NCBI GenBank assembly: GCA_018398805.1
Contig: JAGFBZ010000673.1
Location: 62,001-126,000 of the forward strand
Length of the DNA stretch: 64,000 nucleotides
DNA from: Hirundichthys speculiger
Lineage: Eukaryota > Chordata > Actinopteri > Beloniformes > Exocoetidae
Direction of reading: 5' to 3'
Both the position numbers and the translations under genes were made by a program. Every line of letters starts with the position of its first letter. The stretch's first letter is position 1. A model generated the notes under the pieces. It saw nothing but the letters and a program-made list of their open reading frames with translations, did no database searches and was not told the DNA's origin. Of the stretch, positions 9,801 through 22,750 are shown one piece after another.

Positions 9801-12800
9801 GTAGTTTGTTTACCACCTTGTCATCACCCAATTTAAAGTGTACCTCTTTAACAGCTAACATGAACTGAAGCATTATTCCAGGAAATGCTATGTATGTATA
9901 TATATCTCCACATAACAAATGCATATCCAGATGTCTGAGTATTCAGGTCCAGCCCTAACAGAACCAAACAGCAACTGAAAATGAAACTTACATTGGCCTA
10001 AAGAAAACGTCCTCGGTCTCTTGTGTGAGTACGTTGGCCCATCACCCTCTTTCCTTGAGTTTGTCTGCAGTCAAACTGTCATGGGACTTCATGTCAAAGC
10101 AACAACTTGATTACCGTTGCTGTCGTTTCCAGCATGTAATAGGGAGATGAGTTTAAATTGTACAAAATTATGAGACTGTGGCTGGATCGTGAAAATGGTT
10201 CATTTTCCAAGAAGCTACCGTATTCTGTGAAAAATATTGCTCGATGTACTCCTCGCCTTCATAATGGTATACTGGAGCGATATTTGGTGTGTGAAATTGC
10301 TGCTCGTGGAAAATTTCCTGCTGCTGCTCATTTCCTGCTTTCAACCATAATGAGGCTTTTATTTTGAAACGGCCATCACAGTAACCATGTTTTACTTTTT
10401 TTTATCTATTTTCATAGATCAAAGTATTCCAGTTTGTCAGATATGAAATTGGAAAAGAGTCTCTGATCACACTTTAATACATCTATTCTCAGATAAAACA
10501 ATCACTCCAACACGGCATCAAAGGAATTGTTTTCCTGCTTTTAAAATCCTCTAAAGGGGATAAAAAAAAAATCATTGTTTAGTCTTCAAAAATGGATTGT
10601 GTCACAGCTTAATGGACAAATAGCATCTAAACAGAGGAGTGGTATCTACAGACGTTATGCACATGTGGATATACTCCACTCACAAATGAGTTTATGCCAC
10701 TGTGGGCCGTCGTTGACCAGAGTTGGTCCTTTTTTTTTTTTCCTTGATGCAACTATGTTGCTATTCGTCTTGGATGAGTTTTGACCGTATTATTAAAAAC
10801 AACAAAAATTCCACGGTAGCCAGACCTGAGAGTGCTGCCTGAGTGATAATTTTTACATTTTAAATCTGCGTTTCCCCCCCCCTCCCTGTGGACTTCCTGA
10901 TAATTCCTAATGATGTTGAACATATTTCATGCCTCCAGCTGCTTGACTCCCTTTTTAATAATGCAGTCGCCTGATATGGAGTCTACATATAGTTTCCTGC
11001 GCCGGCCCTTTTCATCTGTGCTCCATGAATTAGCTGGCTATCAATTGATACGCTGTCAGCAAACTGTGCCATACATGAGAAACCATTCATACAAAAGTGA
11101 TCTGATAAAACCGTTATTTCTGTGATGGTGGTAGTGGGAGAAAAAAAAGACGTAATTTAGCTCCGTTGTTTTATTTTCACAGCAGACATCAGATGCTCCA
11201 GGCGACAGTCCATACATCAACCACCACCGCTTCCATCTGCCCTCAGGCTCTTCATCCATTTCTTTTTTCTTCAAATCATGTTTTCTTACATTTTTTTTTC
11301 CTCCTCTCACCTATATAAGCATAGTCTATGTGGAGTACGTTACAGATAAGCAGCTGTAGACTTAAAAAAAAAAAAAAAACTGCAAATCTTTAATGCTTTT
11401 CTTTTTCTCAAGTTCTCATTTGTGCCTCTTCTCACTTGTCGCTTTTTAACAGTGGAAAAAAAGGTTTGGACTGTGTGTTAAAATTCTCAGACTTGTAAAT
11501 CTCTTCTACTAGAGGGTTGCTGAACTTCAAACAAACCAAACTTGATGAGTTTTACAGTAAGTTAGAATTATGGGACTTGTAGTGCTGGTCATATATTGGG
11601 ATGGAAACATTTGTGAATGGATTGGGTTTAGTTGTGCTGTTCGGAGCTTTTAAGGGCAAGAGGATGAAGGAAGCTAAGGTTTCGGTACATACGTTAAACC
11701 AAGTACTTATTAACGTTAAGGCAGATCCTGAAGCGTTAGCTGAATGGAAAGGACACTGTCCGTTCCAGTAATCATCAGATACCCCACTGGTACGATAAAG
11801 GAGGTGATGGAAGCCACTCGTGTCAAGACAAAAAAGCTCTTCACAATGTACAAAGCTGCACCGCAGACAGTCCATCCATGCACATAGTTACGACTCATTT
11901 CCTGTGTTTTACTGACAAAAAAGTGTGGTTTAGGTGACTGAGTCGCTGTTGAATTGTGTAGTGCGTCCTCTCCTCATGCATCGGTCATATAGTGTAAACA
12001 GCTCAGTGACTTCAGGACTCCTTGAAGGAGTAATAGTGGCCTAAGAGGAAGAAGAAGGGAGTCTGGAGACGAGGGAGTATCAATGCCACCATCCAGGATG
12101 AAACATCATCCAGAAGAATGGCCCAGACATTGAGCCGCTAAGGCCGCTCAGCTGTTCAGAGTCCAGGTGCTAAACTGGTTTGCCTGCAGTCCAGACCTGC
12201 AACTGACTAATAATAATGGGAAGTTCCCAAACCCACAGAACCTACATAGTGTTGCTAAAAGAAGAGCTGCTACAGCACAGTCATGGCTCGTCCCAACTTC
12301 TTGAAGCATGCTCCCGGCTTCACGACGGCCTATACAGCTGTTTATCTCAACTTTGAAAGCTGATTCCAAACAACGTCAGCCCACAAGCACAGTATGCATG
12401 TGTAACTCGATCAGAAGTAGACTTTTACAGAACAAGACAGGCTTTAAATAGTTTCAAGAGGGAAAACCCTCTGTAGCAAGGCGGAGTAGGAAACGAGTAT
12501 GAAAAGAACAAACGTTGGGACAAAAGCCAAACAGAAATCATTTTATTTATTTGAATTTGTGTGCGTTTCGATTCATAGCTGTTGATACAGTTGTGAGAAA
12601 AAGAAACATCTTTTTTATTCTAAGGTAGGCCAACATTTATTTTTCATAAAACAGTCCAAGTGTATATGTCAAATTTAATCGACTGTTCTTGATCAGCTGA
12701 CATCTCTGTAAAAGCAGTACTTTTCGCTGCTGGTCTTCCAGGTGTTTCATGCTACTGATGCTGCTCATCAGTCTGGGAAAAATTAAAAAGTAATTTTCAA

Positions 12801-13652
12801 ATGTAATTCTGCAGTGAGAAAAACTGCTCACAAGACAGTTGCCATCTCGTCTCAGGGTTGGACAAGGTCATCTGGAGTTCAAGCCATGCAGTGCTCAAAG
12901 AAAACTGGGGAAAACGAGCTACATTTCATGGCTCTACAGGCCTCAGTTGGCACATTAAATATTAAAGTTGATGATGGAGCAATTAGGGGGAGGCTGAACA
13001 AGTATGGCTCGTTTGAAGAGTTTCCTGGAGAAACATTTCCTCTAAAAAGATCACAAGGAGGACAGTTTAGCTTTGCAAAGTTACATTCGAGCGAACTGCA
13101 GTTCACTGTCCCTTACATGAACAGCTTCACGTGTAGTGAAAACGAAGGCATATCGGCGCTAATACCTCAAACCAACGTTCGAGCACAGCGGTGGGAGGGT
13201 GATGACGTGGGCTTGCTTTCACCAACAGCACCTGGGGCACCTGGTAGTCGGAGTTGACCATGTTTCCCTCTATGTACGGGAGACACCAGCTGTCTCACAG
13301 TGAAAGCTTGGCTGAAATCGGGTCATGCAGCAGGCCGGAAGAATGTTTATCTACTTGCAATTTCATCTTCATGCGATCCCTGAGTTTGTACGTTCAAGGT
13401 ATGTGTTTACATTTGCTGTTATGTCTCTGTATGTCTGTGAGTCGCTAACTGAAGCATTGTAACAGCTGCTGCCATGAATCCGTCGCTGTGTGTCATCCAG
13501 TGGGAGAGTTATTCATAGGAGACATAGTTTCTAGATCACAGTGGGGGGGTCGGGGGTTATCACCCACCATCGCTGCCAGTCAGGACCGATTGTATGAGTT
13601 TGTCATGAATATATGTTCGTGAAAATACGCTTTACTCGCAGCATATGTGTCA
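9801..13652. other. Non-coding intronic sequence
   Basis: AT-rich sequence with poly-A/T runs. An open frame of 147 codons at 12814-13257 is the longest here but shows no domain, no splice context and no start context of note. No transposon ends were recognised. Confidence 0.45.
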
Positions 13653-13660
13653 TATGCAGT

Positions 13661-13835
13661 CTGGGGCACCGAAAAGGGGGGGTAAAGGATACGGATTATA
13701 GGGGACCATGATTGAGGGGGGCCCAGAGAGGCCCCTAATGATGATCAAAAATAGCATCAACAAATTTCGCCGCTGTGTTGGGGGGCCCGGTAAAGATTCT
13801 TTTCATGGGGCCCAAAATCCCTAGCGGCGCCCCTG
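13661..13835. mobile_element. hAT-type MITE with 8-bp target duplication
   Basis: A 175-bp GC-rich element flanked by a perfect 8-bp duplication, tatgcagt, at 13653-13660 and 13836-13843. The right end read in reverse begins CAGGGGCGCCGCTAGGG; the left end begins CTGGGGCACCGAAAAGGG, a decayed match. The interior has 'ttggggggcccgg' and 'ggggcccaaaatccctag', a motif shared by a repeat common in fish genomes. Confidence 0.8.
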
Positions 13836-13843
13836 TATGCAGT

Positions 13844-15686
13844 ACATCACTATATATACAGCAGTAACAGTGGCACTAATGCGCTAATTCATCATTTTTG
13901 ATGACTCGGCTATATTTACTCTAAACCCAGGATGGAGTAACGACAACCTTTTTGTTGCTTCTGTGTTTTTCCCCCAAGTGGAGAGATGATGAATTTCTTT
14001 TGTAGGAAGGCCAAAACATTGGTCCATTTAGACCTGATGGAACATATACAGTACGTTTATGTTTGGAAAAAAAAAAAAAAGCAACCAATAGCTATCAAGA
14101 CAAGACAAGAGAGCTCTTCACAACAGGAAAAAATGACCTATATGGTTGTTAAAGATTCAGACCTCTTGAACATTTTGCCTTTTTAGCTGATGTTTATTCA
14201 GGCTTTACGCCACCAGATTAGATTTAGAAAAACATTCAAATGCATTTTACAGTCACTGCTATGTATTTCTTCAAACAAAACTTCCATTTCGTGTTGTCTC
14301 GGTGATATATGTGATAACAAGTCACGATCGCACACTTATAATAGATGTACATTAGCTCTGTATCTTTAACGCCACCAGGACTGTACAGTGCTCCTCGACT
14401 CCTTGGCGTACACTTGAATTCACGTACGCAGTTTGTGAGTGAGCTTTTGATGTCGGGACAGTTAATGAAAATAACCTACGAGTGTAAATGGTTCTAATTA
14501 GAGAGCTGACGTGTTTGACTGTCCTGCAGCACAAATTTAATGACGCGTATTATACAGTGGTGAGTCGGCAGGGAGCTTAGCTGCAGTTAACTCTGGCTGA
14601 TTTCAGAGGAAGAGACTCAGCAGGTGTATCTGATGGAACTGTTTAAAAGAATCTTAACTTCTCAAATTTAAACTCAAATCATACGCGCACCTGCAAAATT
14701 ACACATGATCCGGTTCTCTAATGAGTTCCTCCTGCTTGGTTTATTGCGGTTTATTATCTTCAGTGTCCCATTGTCCCGTGTTATCAGCTGAGCAACACCG
14801 GCAGTGACATACTGAATTATGTTGTTCAACACTTTTCTCCGAAGAAAAACAGAGTAATTATCAACTTTCTCTCTTGTGGAATTTCCTCCTCTGGCACCGT
14901 TTAATAAGTTGTGGCACTGCAGATCAGAGAGAACAAAGGCTTTTCCTGCGATGGCAAACCAGCTCCAGCATCCGTCTCAGCAAAACACATGATATTAGCA
15001 GTCTCATAAAATGAGTCACCCTTTCATATTGTTCTGTGACTCATATCCCTCTGACGGACTTGAAAAGTCGGGATCCGGGCACTTCTGCAGCCTAATGCAT
15101 AATTTAATCCTGACCTGATACCGAGGCCCACTGTGCGGGAGTCTGTTGAGAGGGATGAGCTGAAACGAGGATATCTTTATCTTTGTGGACGTTTGTGTTT
15201 TACTCACCGAGGTGTTGAAATGCCACCGAGGCCTCATGCCGATTTATCTGCAAGTGATGTCCCAGAAACTACCAGTCTGTCGGGAAATGATGGCGTTGCA
15301 CGCCAAGACAGTCTGCAAATACAGCGGATGTCGGTTGTAGCCAGCAACCTTTTTTCATTATTATTATTACTATTATTGACCTGGAGTCTCTCATTTTTCT
15401 TTTCACAGTACAATCTTCGCTTCATCTAGGCTTTATTTTTGCATACAAATCCCCATGTACAATCTAAATTCTGCCCAGTTTCAAGGCTTATTCTTGGTTG
15501 CATCTTGTAAGATGATGCGTTGTGCTATTAGCATGAAAAACAAGGACGTCATTTACGGGGAGCAAGTTTCGCGGAGGTGGCAGACGCAGGTTACCAGTAT
15601 CATGAGTTAATTACGAGAAGAAGAAAAAAAATGTCTGGCATAAATGGAAAACTCGGAACAGTATGTGACGGATTATGAGGAGGACA
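13844..15686. other. Non-coding intronic sequence
   Basis: No exon-like frame, RNA gene or transposon terminus recognised. There is a short imperfect ATT-rich microsatellite near 15355-15376. Confidence 0.45.
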
Positions 15687-15692
15687 CATTAG

Positions 15693-17540
15693 GGCGATTC
15701 TCTGAATCCGGTGCCCTTTAAGTCCCCCAGACTTACACAAAGATTTCCAATCAAAGGAACCTACAGAAAATATATTTTAAGCCACCAATTAATAAAATAA
15801 GCTGTTTTTGTACGATGCTGCAAAACAAAACATAATTTTTTTAAATTTTATTATTAAATAATGGGCTGTCTAATAGTAGATGACAAACATATATGCATGT
15901 CCTCACTGACCATCTTTACATTTTCATTGAATTAAAAACAAATAAATAATAGGATATAAACCGAAATTTTGATCCTAATATAATAATTTGTTTGTCTACT
16001 TCAACTAAACATGTATTTTTTCTGAAAAAATACATGAATTACCCATGATTTTGCAATATTTATACATGTCTCTCAGTTTCTTTTCAACCCCGTCACACTA
16101 CACCATTTACCCCTATAAAAGTAATGATCATTCCAAGTGACATCAACATTCAGGAAGTGACATCACACAAGTCTTTTAGAGATGATGCTGCAAAGAAAGG
16201 CAAGTGTCTGTGTCTTTTTTCATCAATATTTCATTATTATTATTGTCAAAGTGAGATTGTTGGGCTCAACAGTTCAACTCTGTTATGAGACTTGATGAAA
16301 GTACACAGGTTTTTTATGAAAAAAATAACAGTGATTTTTGGAAAAATATTACTATTTTTGATGTCCTAAATGCCATGTCATGCTAATGTTTTAGCTAAAT
16401 ATGGAGCTATGGCTAATTTTAGCCAAAAACTTCAACCCCGTCACATTCAACCCCGTCACATTTTTTATTGTGACGGGGTTGAATTATTGTGACAGGGTTG
16501 AATGTTTGATGTGACACATCTATGTAGATTACTAAATTTTATACTTTTATCTAAAATAATTGTCTATGCTATCTTATGTTCCAATATTTAGTTCCAGTAG
16601 TTAGATTGCAAAAGCCCGATTTCTAGTGTGAAGGATGTAAATGTACAGACAGTAACCATAAGGCAGTGAAATGTTTCAGGACTCACAGCCTCCTCCTCCA
16701 TGCTCCATCAACGGCGCCACCCAGACCCAGAGTACCCAGAGTACACCCAGAGTAACTTTTTAGTCAAATAGTCTTACCTATCTTATGAATTTATACTAAT
16801 TTTATAATGTTCAATATTAAATGTTGAGTTACTTATTAAAATGTTTGTCATGGTTTTTCATTACAGTTGAAAGATGTGATTATTATCCTCTGTAGGTTTT
16901 ATTAAAATTAATTTCACAGGTAAATTAATCAGTATGGTATTGCAACATTGATCTGGTCTGTTCAACCCTGTTATCGTTTTCAACCCCGTCACACAGAGTT
17001 CAACCCTGTCACATGATGAGTTTTTATCAATATTTTGATGATAATAGGAAATATGAGGTTAATGTTTGTTGAATTGTGTATACAATTTACTGGAAAATAA
17101 GAAATAATATAAAGGTTTGATCAAAATAAAACATTGATGCCTATTTTTGATAAAATATAAAGTCCAATATTAGATAAAGTTCACATGACCTGCTCTAAGA
17201 GTCAAATTTTAGTATTTAAAAATAATAATCATATTTAGAATGAGTGATTTTTCAACAAGGGACATTCATGAGTAAGGCTCTACAAAATTTACCTCAGCAG
17301 TCTTTAAAATCCTGTTCACACAGGGTCCAAGTAGTCTGTGACGGGGTTGAACTCAAAACGACTTTTAGTTTTAAAGAAATGCAGAATAAAGATTAGCCTT
17401 TTTTGTCTGAGGTGGGAAAATATATTTTCTCAAAGGTTTAACCAGTCTATTATCAGATGTAGTGATCAGAAATACAATTATATGAGGATATTTTTTCAAA
17501 AATGTTGAGAGCCAAAAGGCACCGGATTCAGAGAATCACC
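15693..17540. mobile_element. 1.85-kb inverted-repeat element with internal 15-bp boxes
   Basis: The ends are inverted: left GGCGATTCTCTGAATCCGG at 15693, and the right end read in reverse GGTGATTCTCTGAATCCGG (23 of 24 bases match through GGTGCC). A perfect 6-bp direct repeat, cattag, flanks it at 15687-15692 and 17541-17546. The interior has no frame of 60 codons or more. Instead it carries a 15-bp box, TTCAACCCCGTCACA, with at most one mismatch: on + at 16083, 16431, 16446, 16979 and 16999; on - at 16469, 16488 and 17337; plus a partial copy at 16961. Superfamily is not clear. The GG start and short duplication would fit a decayed non-autonomous cut-and-paste element. Confidence 0.85.
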
Positions 17541-17546
17541 CATTAG

Positions 17547-17976
17547 TCAGCTTTAGTCCCACGTGAATTACTGATGGCAGAACACTTTGCCTTTCCATGG
17601 TAGACTCCCTGTTTCCTACAAGCATTAAAGTGTAATGAGTTCACTTTGCACAAACTGTCTAAACAGTCTGTTGACAAGACAAAGCTTTGCATTTAGTGCT
17701 TCACTTGCCAGGGAGGGTTATTAAAAGTTCACAGACCGCAACCAGAAATGGAGTCAGAAGAAGTCTGAAAATAGAAGCGAGACGGGACCTGAAACCTCAG
17801 CGCTTCGCCGTCCAGGCAGGTTCTGTGGAAACGGACCTGCTGCACTGGATCTGTGGGAGTTTTGCTCAGAGTGACCTGCTTTGCTGTCCAGAAAGCCGCA
17901 GTCGCACCCGGTGGCTCTGAGTGGCTCCAATTTAAGACTTTCAAAACAAACTACACTGCTATCTTGAGTTATTTAC

Positions 17977-18012
<36 letters not shown>

Positions 18013-18489
18013 CCTTGGCATCTTCATCTGTACAGGTCTGAAAATCCTTCGTGCTGTCGTGGAACCGGAGCAGTTGCAGCTATTAATCACATTTTTTCAG
18101 AGTCTATCATGTTAGTAATATTTTTAAATGCGTCTCTTCAGAGAAAGATGCATAAAAGCTTCTGATAAGTTTTGTTCTTGATTTATTACAGCATGTTATG
18201 AATTTACTTCAAGAATCTTGCTGTTTATGAGTGGTTTTTTTTCTTTTTTTTTTTTTTAAAGCCTCCCAATCTGTTAGTGCTGCTTTCCAAAGTGACTGGA
18301 GCAAGAGGTTCAAAGAGACACTTTATGTGGATTTGGCTTCATTTCATTAGATTTCTGCATATATCTTGTGACAGAAAAGCCTGTCCAACTACTTTTCTGA
18401 CTTTAAGAGTAAACCCAAATTTTGACTCTGGGCCTCACAGATACTGCTGATCATCATCCAAGTTGGAAAGTGCTTAAGATGAAACTTGG
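17547..18489. other. Non-coding, with a T30 tract
   Basis: Contains a 30-base homopolymer T run at 17980-18009 and another T-rich run at 18235-18258. These could be retroposed tails, but no element body was recognised beside them. Confidence 0.5.
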
Positions 18490-18840
18490 TCATTTGGAGA
18501 AAGAGGAGGGGGCTCTTTTGCCTCCTACAGGGCACCGAGGCTCTGCGCTCCACCTGTGCGATGCCATTGAGAGTCGTGGCCGGTCTGGTTGATGAGTTGT
18601 CCAGCCAGAAGTGCTGCGGAGCGTTTCAGAAGCATCCTAAAAGCGACCATTCACTGTGCTCCACAAAAGATACGCAACATCTCTGTTTTGCCGTCCACAC
18701 GGCCAGTCAAGATGACGGGAAAGTGGACACAAGAATCGCATAGCAAGTCTGTTATATATCCAAAATAAAACACGACGAGGGCTCTGACTCCTGCATCATC
18801 GTTGTTATTCTGTGAAGGCTGAGGATAAGTCAAAGGTGTC
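18490..18840 (+). repeat. Unclassified dispersed repeat, copy 1
   Basis: Similar to 26470-26800 in the same orientation. Shared blocks are 'cagaagcatcctaaaagcgacc' here (about 18628) versus the related block near 26577, and 'aaaataaaacacgac...gactcctgcatcatcg' (18762-18800) versus the block from 26720. The open frame at 18486-18743 is a by-product of this GC-rich repeat. Confidence 0.55.
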
Positions 18841-21800
18841 TCGGATAACATTTCATCGAACACACAAGGAGAGTTTAATTTTAGAAGATGGAAAAAAAAC
18901 AGGTTTTTGTTTTTATTTTTCTATTTTTAACACCACCATCCTTTTTATGAAAGCCATTTCAGAAAGGACAAGACATGGCAAGAGTCCTAAATGAGCAGAT
19001 TACCACTCTCTAACACGATCTTGAAACGTTCAGGTAGGCTCATGATCTCACCGGTCCAACTGCCTTGGACCGGTTCCCAGTGGAACCAGAGGTTCTGCTG
19101 AGAACAAAGCAAATCTGTGGCGTTTCCATGCCCAGGTGGGACCCAGGGGTTACATTTGAAAATTTTGATACAACTTGGCGCCTCCCCTCCCTGTGCTTCA
19201 GCTCTGTTCAAAGCTCCTCCCTGAAGAGGCGGCGGTCATGCACATGCATACAGCAAGCACCAGCAACCTCACTTCTGGGTTAAAGCAATCTGGCTGACCA
19301 CTAGATGTTGGCTCAAAAATGGAGGAAATGTCCATTGACTCACACTTATTTCATATTTCAATGCCCGACTCTCCAGCACAAATAAACATACTTGCAGCCT
19401 GGTACACAAAGATGGTTTGGTTAGACTTTACATCCACGGCAACTGTACAGGGAATAACTTTTTTGTTTTCCCTTTCTTTCTTTCTTTCTTTTTACCTTAC
19501 TTATTATATTGACATCTGAGCTGTAAATAAAAACATGACAGAGCATAGTCATATTTTAAAAAGAACTCGTACTTGCAGAGCTTGACTGGCTGGGTTGGTC
19601 TGGAAGGGTCTGAGGACAAATGTTAGCATAAGCAGCTGTACTGACAGAGCGCTTGCTTCATTCAGAGGTTGTTTTCTGATGTCGCCACCAAAACACTTTT
19701 AAACAGGAAGTCTCGCTCTGGACTTGTCCAGCAGCTCCTTCAGCGCAGCTTGGCTGAGGGACCTTCAGGACCTTCATTTCAGGACCTGTTAAGTAGAAGT
19801 ATGCTGGGATTCACAATTGATAATCCCACGATTTGCGGGCTAACAGTGGTCAGCTTGCGCGATTGCTGGTGTCTGGCAGGTCTCAACAGAGCTCTACTCC
19901 TCATTTCAACTCTAGCAGCTCTTGTTTCAGTTACGACACTTGAAATGAGAATGTTTGGAGAGATTTGATCAGAGAGATTTGAATATCAAGTGATATTATC
20001 ATCCTGGGTTAACGTAAATTAATCCAGACAAGCTAGAATAGCTAACAATAATTAAACTGAGGCGACTGCGTTCTTGTTCCATGTAGTTGCCCAGTACGGG
20101 TGAAAAGAAGCTTCAAATCACTCCGTAGAAAACCAATGGAAGACGTCAGTCTATGACATACAGCTTATAAACAATAGAAACTGTAGCAATGATAGTTACT
20201 GACAACAGTTTGAGGCAATTTAGCAAATATGACAAAAGGTTATTTCTAGTCACGTTAGGAGAGAATTTCTATTCATCCAGTTTTCATGCATCTATGGTTC
20301 AGATGGTGGAAAATATTACTACCTATTCCAGTAGCTGTAAAAGAGAGCCACAAAGCATTTAAAAGTAAAGTGCTAATAGCAGTCTTTGGAAAAGTAGTAA
20401 TTTCATTTAAAGCGATTGCAGCTGCAGTACAAATGTCAGTAGATGGTGACAGTAAATACAACAGCATTTTATTAGCAGGAGATGTAAAATGGTCAACTTG
20501 CTTAATTCATCTGAAAGCTGCTGAAAGCACAAAACCGCATCAGGACACGCAGACAAACTTAAGGAGAATGACTCTGCAACATTTACTGTAAGCGGGATTA
20601 CGTGTATTTATCATTTAGGCTTGCTAGTTAACTAAACACACTGAACTGGAAGCTGTGTGTTTTGACTCCTGCCCGTTTCACCGCGTCATGCCCCTCCTGC
20701 TCATTTAAATTTTCCCGTAGCATCAATTACCAAAGACTTATGGTGTTTACACCACTTTATAAGTGCTTTAAAAGTGCTTCACTGAATTCTAACAAGTATT
20801 TTGACTCAACAAAAAATAAACTCTGCGGTTCTGCTGATGTATGTAGTTTCCATTTGCATCTATTTTACTCGAAACGTTTGGGCAGCACAGTGAGTTCCTT
20901 GTTAACAAATCGTTGCTGTGCTTTTTACAGATGTACTCTGTGGTGGCACCAAGCCCTTTAATGAAAGATATAAAGATAAGTGAGATGCAAGAGAAGAGTT
21001 CATCTCTTCAGCAGCTTTCTCAAGCCGCCACTTTTTACATTGGACTCAAAAACACCTATGTATGGGAACAAAAACAAACTCATCCATGAGATATCCATCC
21101 TCGGTGGGTCGCCCCCCCTTTTCATCCTTTCTTGTCGTGACGGCTGGTAAACAGGGCCATGACCCCAACTGGAGATCCCTTTGATGCGTGCATATGTGAG
21201 GGCACGGGTCAGTCGCCTGCTCCCCTGAGTGGGGCCTCTCATTCTGAGATTTTAAATGCAGCGAGGTGGGGGGGGGGGGACGGCTGGAGCTCCATAGATG
21301 TCCATGCATAGTGGTGGTGATGGCTCTACCATAAAGGGAGGTGAAGTTGGAACATGTTCCAGATGCTGTAGGAGCAACTAAACTAGCCTTTGTGCTGCGC
21401 TGGTGCAGAGATGAAAGTTCAAGCGTGGAAGACCGAACGAGATTGTCCGCTCATTACTGCCATGAAGGAGAGCATTTTCTGCGTGTGTGTATGTGCGTCT
21501 TCTGTGTACATTTGGAAGGAGAGAGAGAATGTAGGGCAGTTAAAAAAGGAAGGTGTATCCCTTACACAACCACTCCCTTCCTGTTATATTCACTGAGCAG
21601 GAAGAGACTGATACTCTGCATTTCCTAAACAGCTGTTGAGATGCTGCTTTAGGGGCAAAATAGCCTGGAGACATTTATATAAGCAGGTGTTTTTATGGTA
21701 TATTTTCATCACAGGAAACTCACACAGAAGTGCAGAAAGCCACACACAAGGCTTCTGGGGGTGTTTTTCAATATAGTCTGACATTTGTGAGCACTGATTT

Positions 21801-22502
21801 AAAAAAAAAAAAAAAAAAAGACCCTTCGGATCAAATGAGTGTCTGCAATCTCTTTATCTAGATGGACAGACTGATAAACAGAACCACTCACCTGATTCAT
21901 ATAAGGTCTTACAGCATCTCTTTTTCCCGGCCAGGACGTTTACAGCTTGGTGTGTGATTACTGAGGGATCCTGAAGGAAGCTGGATTCATGACAGATACT
22001 GGTCTCAAGTAGGTCTGTCACGTGAATATATAAACTGTCAATGCTGAAAGACTTTACTATAATTATGCACCTGCCTCCTTGGACCCAAATTACCAACCTG
22101 TTAAATTAGTCTCACTTTGCAATCTGTAGTTTAGCATAGACCCTTGATGCTGAATAAGACGAGGCAGGTGTAGATGATCGATGGATAGTTTAGTATAGTG
22201 TTGACTTGGTATGGATTTTACACAAACGCTCAATAGAACTTGTTTGTTGTTTGTAAAAGGTTTAAGATTAATCTAAGAGATGTTTTTAATCTTTCCCTCA
22301 CACATGCCACATACTACCAGTCTCAGAACTGTTTGTGAAATCAAAGAAGAATAAAAGTGGTCTTTTGATTAGTGTTCATGGAGATTTTCTCTCTTCCTCT
22401 CGTTTCCAATACGTGCACATGGAAAGCTGTCACATTCAGTAAAGTGTCAACATTTGTCAAAACGGCAGAAAATACCTTTTTTTTTTTTTCCTCAAAGCAT
22501 CA
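18841..22502. other. Non-coding intronic sequence
   Basis: Several repeat-like patches (for example 19050-19450, rich in short ORFs) and a (TTTC)n tract near 19473-19495. A G10 run lies at about 21269. Nothing could be assigned to a gene. Confidence 0.4.
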
Positions 22503-22510
22503 CCTTATAG

Positions 22511-22742
22511 CGTATAGCGTGGAGTGGGCAACTCCAGTCCTCTAGGGCCGCTGTCCTGCATGTCTTAGATGTTTCTCTGCTTCAGCACACCTGATTCAGA
22601 TAAATGGATCATTAACGGACTTGTGCAGACCTTGATGACTAGCTGGTGGGGATCCATTCATCTGAATCAGGTGTCTTGTGGCAGGAAAACATCTAAGACA
22701 TGCAGGACAGCGGCCCTCGAGGACTGGGACTGTCCACCCCCG
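22511..22742. mobile_element. Foldback hAT-type MITE with 8-bp target duplication
   Basis: Long inverted arms: 'gggccgctgtcctgcatgtc...' on the left (about 22544-22571) matches the reverse of '...gacatgcaggacagcggccc' on the right (about 22697-22716), with further pairing of 'cacctgattcaga' and 'tctgaatcaggtg'. A perfect 8-bp repeat, ccttatag, flanks it at 22503-22510 and 22743-22750. The extreme ends (…gtgggcaactcc / ggactgtccaccc) are decayed. This matches a very common fish and vertebrate foldback MITE. Confidence 0.85.
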
Positions 22743-22750
22743 CCTTATAG

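Noticed and set aside
12814..13257. 147-codon open frame on +
   Set aside because: No recognisable domain, no conserved splice context and ordinary composition. A chance frame cannot be excluded.
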